A stretch of DNA of 13,648 nucleotides from Enterovibrio sp042096095 (GTDB lineage: Bacteria; Pseudomonadota; Gammaproteobacteria; Enterobacterales; Vibrionaceae), in contig JBELME010000094.1 in the NCBI GenBank assembly GCA_042096095.1, positions 1 through 13,648 on the forward strand, read 5' to 3'. Position 1 is the stretch's first letter. Every line of letters begins with the position of its first letter. The translations under genes were made by a program, and so were the position numbers. Below are positions 7,036 through 13,648 of this stretch, one piece after another. The notes below the pieces were generated by a model. The model searched no databases. It had not been told where the DNA came from and saw only the letters and a program-made list of their open reading frames with translations.

Positions 7036-8205
7036 ATGAGCAACTATAAATTTATGGGCTATCGCCGCGAGAATGGACGTGTTGGTGTACGTAACCATGT
7101 GATCATTTTGCCATTGGATGACTTGTCGAATGCGGCATGTGAAGCCGTTGCTAACAACATTAAAGGCACACTGGCTATTCCTCACCCATACGGTCGCCTT
7201 CAGTTTGGTGAAGATCTCGAGCTTCACTTCCGCACCTTGATTGGTACGGGTTGTAACCCGAACGTGGCGTCTGTGGTTGTTATCGGTATTGAACCTGAGT
7301 GGACAGCGCGCGTTGTTGAAGGTATCGCTGCATCAGGTAAGCCTGTTCAAGGTTTTGCTATCGAGCAAAACGGCGATATCAACACCATTGCATCGGCTTC
7401 TCGCGTTGCAAAAGAGTACGTACAAGCAGCCAGTGAAATCACACGTGAAGAGTGCGATGTGAGCGAGCTATGGATTTCAATGAAGTGTGGTGAGTCTGAT
7501 ACCACATCTGGCCTAGCTGCTAACCCAACCGTGGGTAACCTGTGTGACAAACTGTCAGCACAAGGCGCGACCCTGTGTTTCGGTGAAACCTCAGAGCTAA
7601 CGGGCGCAGAGCAAATTTGTGCGACCCGTGCTGTTTCTCCAGAGATTGGTGAGAAGTTCTTGAACACATGGCAAGCCTACATGGACGAGGTTATCGAACC
7701 ACACAAAACCTCTGACTTGTCTGACAGCCAGCCTACCAAAGGCAACATCTTGGGCGGCTTGACCACCATCGAAGAAAAAGCGTTTGGTAACTACCAGAAA
7801 ATTGGCAAGCACACGCAGTTTGTTGACGTGTTGACGCCAGCTGAGCGCCCAGCAGCAGGTCCAGGTCTGTACTTCATGGACACCTCTTCTGCCGCTGCAG
7901 AGTGTGTGACGTTGCAAGCCGCAGCAGGTTTCGCGGTTCACCTCTTTCCTACGGGTCAAGGTAACGTTATCGGTAACCCGATTGTGCCTGTTATCAAGAT
8001 CACGGCTAACCCACGTACCGTGCGTACCATGGGCGAGCACATCGATGTCGACGTATCGGGCATTCTTGCTCGCGAATTGAACATGGATTCAGCCGGTGAT
8101 GCGCTGATCGACATGACACTTCGCACAGCAAACGGCCGTTACACAGCAGCGGAATCTCTTGGTCACCGTGAATTCGTGCTGACTAAGCTATACCGCAGTG
8201 CATAA
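7036..8205 (+). CDS. suyB: (2R)-sulfolactate sulfo-lyase, large subunit SuyB
   Basis: SuyB is the catalytic large subunit, homologous to the C-terminal part of altronate and galactarate dehydratases, which eliminates sulfite from sulfolactate and leaves pyruvate. The 389 residues carry the family motifs: GYRRENGRVGVRN (8-20), GTGCNPN with Cys73 (70-76), KCGESDTTSG with Cys151 (150-159), ETSELTGAE (184-192), Cys290 in AAAECVT, and FPTGQGNVIGNP (304-315). Several of these cysteines are in positions expected to hold the iron-sulfur or metal cofactor of the family. ATG 7036 is three bases after the suyA stop, with GAGGTGG (7022-7028) inside suyA as ribosome binding site. The SuyAB pair is the most diagnostic evidence that this cluster ends in desulfonation. 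Confidence 0.94.
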   Translation: MSNYKFMGYRRENGRVGVRNHVIILPLDDLSNAACEAVANNIKGTLAIPHPYGRLQFGEDLELHFRTLIGTGCNPNVASVVVIGIEPEWTARVVEGIAASGKPVQGFAIEQNGDINTIASASRVAKEYVQAASEITREECDVSELWISMKCGESDTTSGLAANPTVGNLCDKLSAQGATLCFGETSELTGAEQICATRAVSPEIGEKFLNTWQAYMDEVIEPHKTSDLSDSQPTKGNILGGLTTIEEKAFGNYQKIGKHTQFVDVLTPAERPAAGPGLYFMDTSSAAAECVTLQAAAGFAVHLFPTGQGNVIGNPIVPVIKITANPRTVRTMGEHIDVDVSGILARELNMDSAGDALIDMTLRTANGRYTAAESLGHREFVLTKLYRSA

Positions 8206-8231
8206 GTACTAGCGTGGTTTTATGAACCAAC

Positions 8232-8395
8232 CCTGTTTCTATGCGCCGACACAGCGCCAAGTGCTGCAGTTACTCGACGCGACTGAAGCGCATAGAAACA
8301 GGTGTCCAAGCCCATCGGCGATGCTTATTGCCAGACGCATCAAAGCGTACGCCGCCAGATCTTGGAACAAGATTTACGCCGAGGAAACTCGGCGT
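8232..8395 (+). ncRNA. Candidate structured RNA element in the suyB-comC spacer
   Basis: A perfect 15-bp inverted repeat, CCTGTTTCTATGCGC (8232-8246) with GCGCATAGAAACAGG (8288-8302), closes a 41-base loop. Within it are two adjacent helices: CAGCGC/GTGCTG with a CAA loop (8252-8266, one G-U pair), and a weak CAGT/ACTG (8267-8285). Three further stem-loops follow. CGGC (8316-8319) pairs with GCCG (8351-8354), enclosing GATGC/GCATC (8320-8341). An 8-bp stem with a GAA loop spans 8357-8375, with one G-U pair. An 8-bp stem, ACGCCGAG/CTCGGCGT, with a GAAA tetraloop spans 8376-8395. The design resembles a three-way junction followed by tandem hairpins. It could be a cis-regulatory leader of comC, an mRNA stability or processing element, or a small RNA. 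I recognise no known RNA family. Confidence 0.45.
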
Positions 8396-8404
8396 CTCTT
8401 TCTC
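8376..8404 (+). terminator. Possible weak intrinsic terminator or attenuator before the comC-like gene
   Basis: A GC-rich 8-bp stem (8376-8383 with 8388-8395) closed by a GAAA tetraloop is followed by the pyrimidine-rich CTCTTTCTC (8396-8404). The stem is strong, but the tract is not a clean T-run, so termination would be partial. If functional, it would lower expression of the comC-like and exporter genes relative to suyAB. Confidence 0.35.
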
Positions 8405-8480
8405 CGCGTTGAGCGCAGGCTTTTCTCAGAACGCCAGATTCAGCATGACAACCCCATATACCCAAGCACCAACACCGCAA

Positions 8481-8501
8481 CAGCGACAGCGACAGCGACA
8501 G
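8481..8501 (+). repeat. Short tandem repeat (CAGCGA)x3 plus CAG
   Basis: Three exact copies of CAGCGA (8481-8498) are followed by a partial CAG (8499-8501). The repeat ends just before the AAAGGA ribosome binding site of the gene at 8518. Copy-number change would alter spacing in the comC leader by six-base steps without disturbing any clear coding frame. A functional role is speculative. Confidence 0.6.
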
Positions 8502-8517
8502 GACAAAGGATGTAGTC

Positions 8518-9540
8518 ATGACGATAACGGTTGACCCAAGCCACGCAAAAAACCTCGTAATTTCATCGCTTGAGCAACACGGTGTTTCTCATGTAAACGC
8601 CTCCTCCGTCGCAAACGCCCTGATCCAAGCAGAAATAGATGGCCAACCTGCCCATGGTTTGTCGCGCCTTGCTGCCTACATCGATCAGGTGAAATGCGGA
8701 AAAATTGTTGGGGACGCCACACCCAGAATCGACATTCCTAAACCCAGCGTATGCCACATCAATGCCGAGTTAGGATTCGCTTTTCCGGCCATGGATAAAT
8801 TGGTGAGCCTGTTACCCGCAATGGCAAAAGCACAAGGTATTGCGCTCGCCACTGTGTACCGCTCTCATCATTTCGGCCAAGCAGGGTTTCATGCAGAACG
8901 TATCGCTAAGCAAGGCTGCATTGCCCTGATCTTTTCCAATAGCCCGCAAGCTATCGCCCCTTGGGGGGGCTACAAGCCTGTTTTTGGCACCAACCCCATC
9001 GCATTTTCTGTACCACGTGAAAATGCACCGCCGCTCGTGATAGACATGAGCTTGAGTAAAGTCGCGCGCGGAAAGGTACTGCTTGCGCGAAAACGAGGCG
9101 ATTTGATCCCAGAGGATTGGGCCATTAATGACAAAGGTGTGCCCACAACTGACCCAGAAGAAGCGGTAAAAGGCTCAATGCTGCCGATTGGTGACGCAAA
9201 AGGCGCCTCCTTGGCGCTCATGGTTGAAATCCTTTCAGCGACATTAACGGGCGCAAACTATGCGTTTGAAGCCTCGTCGTTTTTCTCAACCGACGGCGAC
9301 GCACCTGCCATTGGCCATTCGGTGATTGCCATAGACCCAAGTCTATCTGGCCCACATTTTGGTGAACGGCTTGAACAACTCTTTCTCACCATGTGTGAAC
9401 AACAAGGGGTACGTCTCCCTGGCGAAAAACGCATTGTTCGACGCGAACGCGTTTTGAAAGAAGGTTTGCAGCTTACAAACGCGACGATGGATGAGCTAAC
9501 CGATTTAGCCGACCCCAATAAAAATCAAAATAACCAATAA
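8518..9540 (+). CDS. comC: Ldh2/ComC-family NAD(P)-dependent dehydrogenase, probable (R)-sulfolactate dehydrogenase
   Basis: This is a 340-residue member of the malate/L-lactate/sulfolactate dehydrogenase family (Pfam Ldh_2), which has its own non-Rossmann NAD(P) fold. Family motifs include HGLSR (46-50), SHHFG (116-120, with the active-site histidine), NSPQAIAPWGG (141-151), FGTNP (156-160), DMSLSKVARGK, and GDAKG (225-229), where many relatives have GGYKG. ComC enzymes interconvert (R)-sulfolactate and sulfopyruvate. In bacteria that use sulfolactate, ComC works with the (S)-specific SlcC to racemise sulfolactate; no SlcC is visible here. Substrate is therefore inferred from position beside suyAB. 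ATG 8518 follows AAAGGA (8505-8510). The exporter gene starts 15 bases after the stop. It could alternatively be an ordinary malate or ureidoglycolate-type dehydrogenase, which context makes less likely. Confidence 0.8.
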   Translation: MTITVDPSHAKNLVISSLEQHGVSHVNASSVANALIQAEIDGQPAHGLSRLAAYIDQVKCGKIVGDATPRIDIPKPSVCHINAELGFAFPAMDKLVSLLPAMAKAQGIALATVYRSHHFGQAGFHAERIAKQGCIALIFSNSPQAIAPWGGYKPVFGTNPIAFSVPRENAPPLVIDMSLSKVARGKVLLARKRGDLIPEDWAINDKGVPTTDPEEAVKGSMLPIGDAKGASLALMVEILSATLTGANYAFEASSFFSTDGDAPAIGHSVIAIDPSLSGPHFGERLEQLFLTMCEQQGVRLPGEKRIVRRERVLKEGLQLTNATMDELTDLADPNKNQNNQ

Positions 9541-9555
9541 CATGGAGCGTTATTC

Positions 9556-10587
9556 ATGCTGCCACAACTCCAACAGCGTCTTCCTAACTGGCAATCAATG
9601 CGACAGAGCACTGGCGCCCTTGCCCCTGGCCTTCTGCTTTTTGTGACTGTCGCGGCTGCCGCGACGTTTCTCTCGGCGCATTATGGCGCACCGCAAATGT
9701 TGTTTGCCCTTTTATTGGGCATCGCCTTTCATTTTCTCGCGAACGACGCTAAATGCCAGCCCGGTATTGAGTTTGCCGCCAAGAAAGTGCTCCGTTTTGG
9801 GGTCGCATTACTTGGCCTTCGCATTACCATGGAAGAAATGACATCACTCGGGTGGGAAATACTCATCTGGGTCGCATGCGGGATTGCACTGACAATCAGC
9901 ATCGGCATGCTCGTCGCAAAAATACTGGGACGACGTATTTAATTTGGCGTGTTAACAGGCGGTTCAGTGGCCATTTGTGGCGCTTCCGCTGCACTTGCCA
10001 TCTCAGCCGTGCTTCCCAAGCACCAATACAGTGAACGAAATACCCTGTTTACCGTCATCGCGGTCACGGCATCCAGTACCATCGCTATGGTGATTTATCC
10101 TATTTTCGTTAACGTACTGGGTTTTGATGATCGCCTTGCAGGCATCTTCATTGGGGGCACAATTCACGATGTCGCACAGGTGGTTGGCGCAGGGTATTCC
10201 ATCTCCCCACAAGCCGGTGAATTTGCCACCATCACCAAGCTACTTCGTGTTGCTCTGCTCGTTCCTGTGATTCTGGTAATCTCCCTGTATTTCCGCAGTC
10301 ACCCAGAGCAAAGCGGTGAGAAATCAAACATCCCGTTGCTGCCCTTTTTCGTGGTCGGCTTTTGTATTTGTGTCGCCATTAACAGCGCACATATTTTGCC
10401 TATCGCTGTCACAGATACCTTGTCTGGCTTGTCGTCTTGGTGCTTAGTCTCTGCGGTAGCGGCATTGGGCATCAAAACCTCAGTGAAGAAACTCTTCACC
10501 ATCGGCTATGAGCCGATCCTCATGGTGGTGATAGAAACCGTGGCCATCGCGGCATGGGTATTGTTAGGGATTTATCTTTTCGGATAA
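9556..10587 (+). pseudogene. yeiH: YeiH-family putative sulfite/sulfate exporter, interrupted by an in-frame TAA
   Basis: This is a YeiH/UPF0324-type membrane protein (Pfam Cons_hypoth698), a family annotated as putative sulfate exporters and linked to sulfite tolerance. Beside SuyAB it would be expected to pump out the released sulfite. The reading frame is continuous from ATG 9556 (GGAGCG ribosome binding site) to the TAA ending at 10587, except for one TAA at 9940-9942. Before it are 128 residues with the N-terminal helices, ending ILGRRI. The homology resumes in the same frame right after it with FGVLTGGSVAICGASAALA, then GGTIHDVAQVVGAGYSIS. Nothing is missing, so a single-base substitution (or base-call error) explains it. 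A GTG at 9949 could restart translation but lacks a good ribosome binding site. If the stop is real, export is probably lost. Confidence 0.8.
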
Positions 10588-10606
10588 TCCGGTAAACGTG
10601 AAAATC

Positions 10607-10637
10607 AAAAAGAGGCGCGCAATAAGCGCCTCTTTTT
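10607..10637. terminator. Bidirectional intrinsic terminator
   Basis: AAAAAGAGGCGC (10607-10618) pairs with GCGCCTCTTTTT (10626-10637) over 12 bp around a 7-base loop. The stem is GC-rich and flanked by an A-run on one side and a T-run on the other, so it would work in both directions. It ends the sulfonate operon on the + strand and the oppositely transcribed EAL gene on the - strand, whose stop lies 15 bases away. Confidence 0.92.
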
Positions 10638-10652
10638 CTCACTAAAATTTGT

Positions 10653-12671
10653 CTAACCTAGGCTTTCTTTGACCTCCTTATAGACATCATATTGGCGAAA
10701 TTTCGGTTCAAAAACCTGTATTTTTTTGAACGACATGGCCTTCGCGAAGTAATACCCCTGGATGTATTTAAAGCCCATCTGCTTCAATTTAAGATATTGA
10801 ATTTCCGTTTCAACACCTTCCGCAACGCAGTCCATACCTAGGTCATTGCACAGTTCCAAAATGTTCTTGCAGATATAGAACCCCTTCTCACCATCAATTA
10901 CATCGATCAAAGATTTGTCGATTTTAACCGTATCGACTGGCAAGAATGTGATAGATTCAAACGAGCAATACCCCACGCCAAAGTCATCAATGGAGATACC
11001 AAAACCATTGTCATGCAACCTTAGAATGTTAGAGAGCGATCTTGGATCTTTGATTGAATCCCGCTCGATGATCTCAAACTCTACGTTCATTCCTTTCAAT
11101 TCTTCAATGATTTGTCCAATAGCATTGTTATCCACCAGCGTATCAGGATGGATATTGATCGCGATTTTGGGCGAGAATGCACTGAGCCGCCAAACATGAA
11201 AATGCCGGCGTACCTCTCGGCAAACCCATAGATCGATAATGCTCGCGAGCCCTGCCAATTCGAGAGACTCTAAAAAGAAAGGGCCAGATATTGTCCCATC
11301 GTCTCTCTTAATACGCAGTAGAGCTTCAAACGAAGAACAACGCTGTTTATCCACATCCACTTTGGGCTGGTAGTGAACCATCAGTTTCTTCGCACTGATG
11401 TAATTAACTATTTTTTCAACCTCTTGATTTGATTTTATTATTTTCGACTCAGCTTGATTGGATTTCACACCTTCATTCGCTTCTAAAAGCTCGATCATTT
11501 CAAGGTTGTTCTTTAGCCGTTCCAAGTGATTTGAAGAAGATTGCGTCAATGAGTATTTTTTTACGAAAGGCGCATAGATAAATACACCGAGAAGAAGCAA
11601 AGCAAACTGCAACAATAATGCCCCTAAATCACCGCCAGTTGCCATGAATGCATTGACAAATAAGGGCGTCACCCACGGGATGCCGTTGGTCGTAACCGTG
11701 ATGCCGAAAAAGTCGACGTACAAATAGGCGATAAGCACATTCAAGATGGGCACAAAAATAAAAGGCAGAAAGAGAAAACGATTTAGAACAATGGGAAGAC
11801 CATAAACGAGTATCTCGTTGATATTAAAGATAGCAAAAGGAAAAGACAGCCTCGCAACTTTCGAAATATGCTTGTCTTTTGAATAAATAAACGCTGCCAA
11901 AATCAATGACAGACCCGAGCCTGACCCTCCATATACCACAAAGATATCGTAAAAAGCCTTGTAGGATATGTTGTTGATAAATATCGCATCTAAGTGAATG
12001 TTAGGAATAACAATCGACAGCGTATTCGGCCCGTGTAAGCCGACAAACCAAAGTAATTGAGACAGTCCCGTTCTCAACACCATTTGAGTGAAGAGATCTA
12101 AATCTAGTTGGAAGTCAATGAAGTTAGTACATACATCAATGAACCATAACAATACTAGGTACATAAAGAGAGAGAGAAAGTAGATCAAGATAAATGATTT
12201 GAGGTGAAAAAATACGTTCGACAATTGCGCATTGGATAGTAACATTTTACTTTCAAACTTCGGAATGAAGTTAAAAAGCACGACAGAAAAGATCGGAATA
12301 ACAAGAACAAAAAACGACACGCCAGCATCGTGAAGTAACCAACGTCCGCTGGTAGAGTGGATGATTGACTCAACAGTAATGAATATCGAAAAAGATAACG
12401 TAATAATAAATATATTGTTTATATTGTTACGCTTAGAAAAATGATATGCAATTGATGTCATTAACATAAGCGGGAAAAATTCATTCATGTACACCATGAT
12501 GGTTGTTAGCAGATCACTATCAACAATGTAGAATTCCAGCCCTGTCAGCAAAAATAATCGATTTATCAGAACGATGATCGAAGACAGTACCAAATAAGGA
12601 ACCGTACTGATAAACGACTCTTTGATAGATAGAAAGAAAATGTCTCTTTTTACTTTGCTCATATCATCCAT
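10653..12671 (-). CDS. PTS EIIC-like permease domain fused to an EAL c-di-GMP phosphodiesterase
   Basis: The product is a 672-residue membrane protein. Residues 1-370 are highly hydrophobic and resemble EIIC of the lactose/cellobiose PTS family. They include VGLHGPN (210-216, with His213), GGSGSG (248-253), and NINEILVYGLPIVLN (283-297), matching the sugar-binding NINEP-type motif of ChbC-like permeases. A charged, probably helical linker (about 375-425) leads to a C-terminal EAL domain (about 426-660). EAL residues needed for metal binding and catalysis appear intact: Glu449 (EALLR), Asn506, Glu533 or Glu536 (EIIE), Asp562-Asp563 (DDFG), Lys583 (KID), Glu618 (AEGVE) and Gln638 (QGYYF). No EIIA or EIIB domain is attached. 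I infer a membrane sugar sensor that controls c-di-GMP breakdown. ATG 12671 has AGGA eight bases upstream. Base composition is visibly more AT-rich than in the sulfonate cluster. Confidence 0.87.
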   Translation of the reverse strand: MDDMSKVKRDIFFLSIKESFISTVPYLVLSSIIVLINRLFLLTGLEFYIVDSDLLTTIMVYMNEFFPLMLMTSIAYHFSKRNNINNIFIITLSFSIFITVESIIHSTSGRWLLHDAGVSFFVLVIPIFSVVLFNFIPKFESKMLLSNAQLSNVFFHLKSFILIYFLSLFMYLVLLWFIDVCTNFIDFQLDLDLFTQMVLRTGLSQLLWFVGLHGPNTLSIVIPNIHLDAIFINNISYKAFYDIFVVYGGSGSGLSLILAAFIYSKDKHISKVARLSFPFAIFNINEILVYGLPIVLNRFLFLPFIFVPILNVLIAYLYVDFFGITVTTNGIPWVTPLFVNAFMATGGDLGALLLQFALLLLGVFIYAPFVKKYSLTQSSSNHLERLKNNLEMIELLEANEGVKSNQAESKIIKSNQEVEKIVNYISAKKLMVHYQPKVDVDKQRCSSFEALLRIKRDDGTISGPFFLESLELAGLASIIDLWVCREVRRHFHVWRLSAFSPKIAINIHPDTLVDNNAIGQIIEELKGMNVEFEIIERDSIKDPRSLSNILRLHDNGFGISIDDFGVGYCSFESITFLPVDTVKIDKSLIDVIDGEKGFYICKNILELCNDLGMDCVAEGVETEIQYLKLKQMGFKYIQGYYFAKAMSFKKIQVFEPKFRQYDVYKEVKESLG

Positions 12672-13086
12672 TTATGGGTTCCTAAAGAAATCCAATTTTA
12701 CGTTAACATCCCACCGCCAAACGCATCGAATTCGGCGAATCAAACCATCAAAATAATTACGTAGTTATAGAATGATCGTTGACGATAAGATCACTTTTTT
12801 AAAGTCGCGAAAAATTTATCAATACAAATGGTTCACATAAGAGTCACAAATGTCTATATTTTTTACACTGTTATTTATTTCTCTATAAAATAGCGCCATA
12901 TTTCGTTAAATAATGCACGAGAGAATTCCCCCATGTTTCACTGAAAATCAATCCTTTTGCGGCAACGCAATGTGTTGCTTTCATGCATTTCTTTCTCTGG
13001 ATCTTAAGTCTTGAAATAGGGCATTTCGTCAGTGAGGCTCAACTGATATTCTCTCGAAATGAGAAGATTTACAGTGGACGTAAAAG
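12672..13086. other. 415-base divergent intergenic region
   Basis: This AT-rich region separates the EAL fusion gene (- strand) from the hscC-like gene (+ strand). I see no ORF with a recognisable product, no tRNA and no repeat family. It should hold promoters for both genes; a candidate + strand promoter is listed separately. For the - strand gene, GTTATA at 12764-12769 reads TATAAC on that strand and could be a -10 box, but no good -35 box accompanies it. Small imperfect palindromes occur at about 12962-12978 (GCAAC...GTTGC) and 13050-13066 (TTCTC...GAGAA); neither is strong enough to assign. Confidence 0.6.
12862..12889 (+). promoter_or_regulatory. Candidate sigma-70 promoter upstream of the hscC-like gene
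   Basis: TTTACA (12862-12867) and TATAAA (12884-12889) are separated by 16 bases and each differ from the consensus hexamers by one position. Transcription from here would give a leader of roughly 190 bases before the ATG at 13087. The surrounding DNA is AT-rich, which raises the chance of fortuitous matches. Confidence 0.35.
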
Positions 13087-13648
13087 ATGACCAAAAAAGA
13101 CACACTGGCCATCGGCATTGATTTAGGCACAACCAACAGTGCCATTGCTGTCTGGCGGCAAGGAGAAGCCGAACTCATTCCTAACGTGTTAGGCAAACAC
13201 CTCACTCCTTCCGTCGTGAGCATTGATGACGATGGGCAAGTCTTGGTGGGCGATGCAGCACATTCCCGCTTGATCACACGCCCAGCGGAAACCGTGGCTG
13301 CGTTCAAACGTTACATGGGTACCAATAAAACCTTCGAGCTGGGTGAAAATCGCTATACCCCTACCGAACTCTGTGCACTGATCCTTGGTTCGCTAAAATC
13401 GGATGCTGAAGCGTTTCTCGGCGAGACAATCAGCGAAGTGGTGATTTCTGTTCCCGCGTATTTCAGCGACCAGCAGCGTAAGCAAGTTCACCTTGCCGCT
13501 GAACTCGCAGATTTGATTGCGGTTCGCCTGATCAATGAACCAACGGCCGCCTGCCTTGCATATAGCCTTCACGAATCCCATGAGCGTCGTTTCCTAGTGT
13601 TCGACTTAGGTGGCGGTACGTTTGATGTCACCAGATCGGAAGAGCGTC
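13087..13648 (+). CDS. hscC: HscC-type Hsp70 chaperone, N-terminal part (truncated at contig end)
   Basis: This is the start of an Hsp70-family ATPase. The visible 182 genuine residues belong to the nucleotide-binding domain: phosphate-1 loop IGIDLGTTNS (9-18), the VVISVPAYFSDQQR segment (118-131), INEPTAA (149-155), and phosphate-2 loop FDLGGGTFDVT (172-182). The short N-terminus, the WRQGEAELIPN stretch (23-33) and VPAYFSD resemble E. coli HscC (Hsc62) rather than DnaK or HscA. HscC-type proteins are specialised Hsp70s working with dedicated J-domain partners, which would be expected downstream. The start ATG 13087 has only a weak GGA eight bases upstream. The frame is genuine to 13632; the last five codons read through adapter sequence (RSEER) and must be removed. 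The gene is cut by the contig end, not by mutation. Confidence 0.87.
   Translation, partial: MTKKDTLAIGIDLGTTNSAIAVWRQGEAELIPNVLGKHLTPSVVSIDDDGQVLVGDAAHSRLITRPAETVAAFKRYMGTNKTFELGENRYTPTELCALILGSLKSDAEAFLGETISEVVISVPAYFSDQQRKQVHLAAELADLIAVRLINEPTAACLAYSLHESHERRFLVFDLGGGTFDVTRSEER
13633..13648 (+). other. Illumina TruSeq adapter remnant (assembly artefact)
   Basis: The final 16 bases, AGATCGGAAGAGCGTC, equal the start of the standard Illumina TruSeq adapter. They begin exactly where the Hsp70 sequence departs from its family, directly after FDVT. This stretch is not genomic DNA. Confidence 0.95.

Larger units (their letters stand above)
8206..8517 (+). other. 312-base gene-free spacer between suyB and comC-like gene
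   Basis: This is the longest gap in an otherwise tightly packed operon. Two overlapping frames of 97 codons each cross it (8222-8515 and 8241-8534), but neither has a ribosome binding site or a recognisable product. The spacer holds a cluster of hairpins (8232-8395) and a short hexanucleotide repeat (8481-8501), listed separately. The only translation signal I see is AAAGGA (8505-8510) for the gene at 8518. Confidence 0.6.

Noticed and set aside
8232..8395. Integron attC (VCR-like) site or mobile repeat
   Set aside because: There are no GTTRRRY/RYYYAAC core sites, no target duplication, and no second copy of the repeat in the window.
8222..8534. Two overlapping 97-codon frames in the suyB-comC spacer
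   Set aside because: Neither has a ribosome binding site or a recognisable sequence; both run through perfect hairpins and the CAGCGA repeat, which gives low-complexity tails (TATATATA or RQRQRQ).
9940..9942. Programmed readthrough or recoding of the TAA in the exporter gene
   Set aside because: TAA is not a selenocysteine codon and I see no recoding signal; mutation or base-call error is simpler.
12820..12860. CRP-binding site near TTCACATAAGAGTCACAA
   Set aside because: The two half-sites have the same orientation rather than forming the TGTGA-N6-TCACA palindrome.
13010..13040. Heat-shock (sigma-32) promoter before the hscC-like gene
   Set aside because: CTTGAAA at 13010-13016 fits a -35 element, but no CCCCAT-type -10 occurs at the right distance.

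Overview
The window looks like a chromosomal contig end from a marine gammaproteobacterium, most likely Vibrionaceae. This assignment is an inference from protein style, an HscC-type Hsp70, TRAP transport and a YeiH-type exporter; no rRNA or marker gene confirms it. Most of the window (about 1-10590, + strand) is one catabolic cluster for the C3 sulfonate 2,3-dihydroxypropane-1-sulfonate (DHPS), a product of sulfoquinovose breakdown and an abundant phytoplankton metabolite.

Layout of the cluster: the tail of a small two-helix membrane protein (1-221); a TRAP transporter made of a Tat-type periplasmic binding protein (291-1445), a DctQ small membrane subunit (1524-2039) and a DctM permease (2049-3359); an HpsN-type sulfopropanediol 3-dehydrogenase (3481-4785); an SDR (HpsO-like, 4833-5609) and a zinc alcohol dehydrogenase (HpsP-like, 5680-6702); sulfolactate sulfo-lyase SuyA/SuyB (6745-7032, 7036-8205); a 312-base, highly structured gap; a ComC/Ldh2-family sulfolactate dehydrogenase (8518-9540); and a YeiH-family exporter gene broken by one in-frame TAA (9556-10587). 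A strong bidirectional terminator (10607-10637) closes the cluster.

Proposed pathway: the TRAP system imports DHPS. HpsO and HpsP interconvert its two enantiomers at C2. HpsN oxidises (R)-DHPS twice at C3 to (R)-sulfolactate. SuyAB cleaves this to pyruvate and sulfite. ComC links sulfolactate and sulfopyruvate, and the YeiH-type pump would remove toxic sulfite. No transcription regulator and no (S)-sulfolactate dehydrogenase (SlcC) is visible; either could lie upstream of base 1 or elsewhere.

Beyond the terminator, an AT-richer, oppositely oriented gene (10653-12671, - strand) encodes an unusual fusion of a PTS EIIC-like sugar-permease domain to an apparently intact EAL c-di-GMP phosphodiesterase domain. 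A 415-base divergent intergenic region follows, then the start of an hscC-type Hsp70 gene (13087 onward). The last 16 bases (13633-13648) are not genomic: they match the Illumina TruSeq adapter, so the Hsp70 reading frame is real only to 13632.

The points most worth a second look are the EIIC-EAL fusion, the structured suyB-comC spacer, the nonsense-interrupted exporter, the intercistronic hairpins in the operon and the adapter tail.
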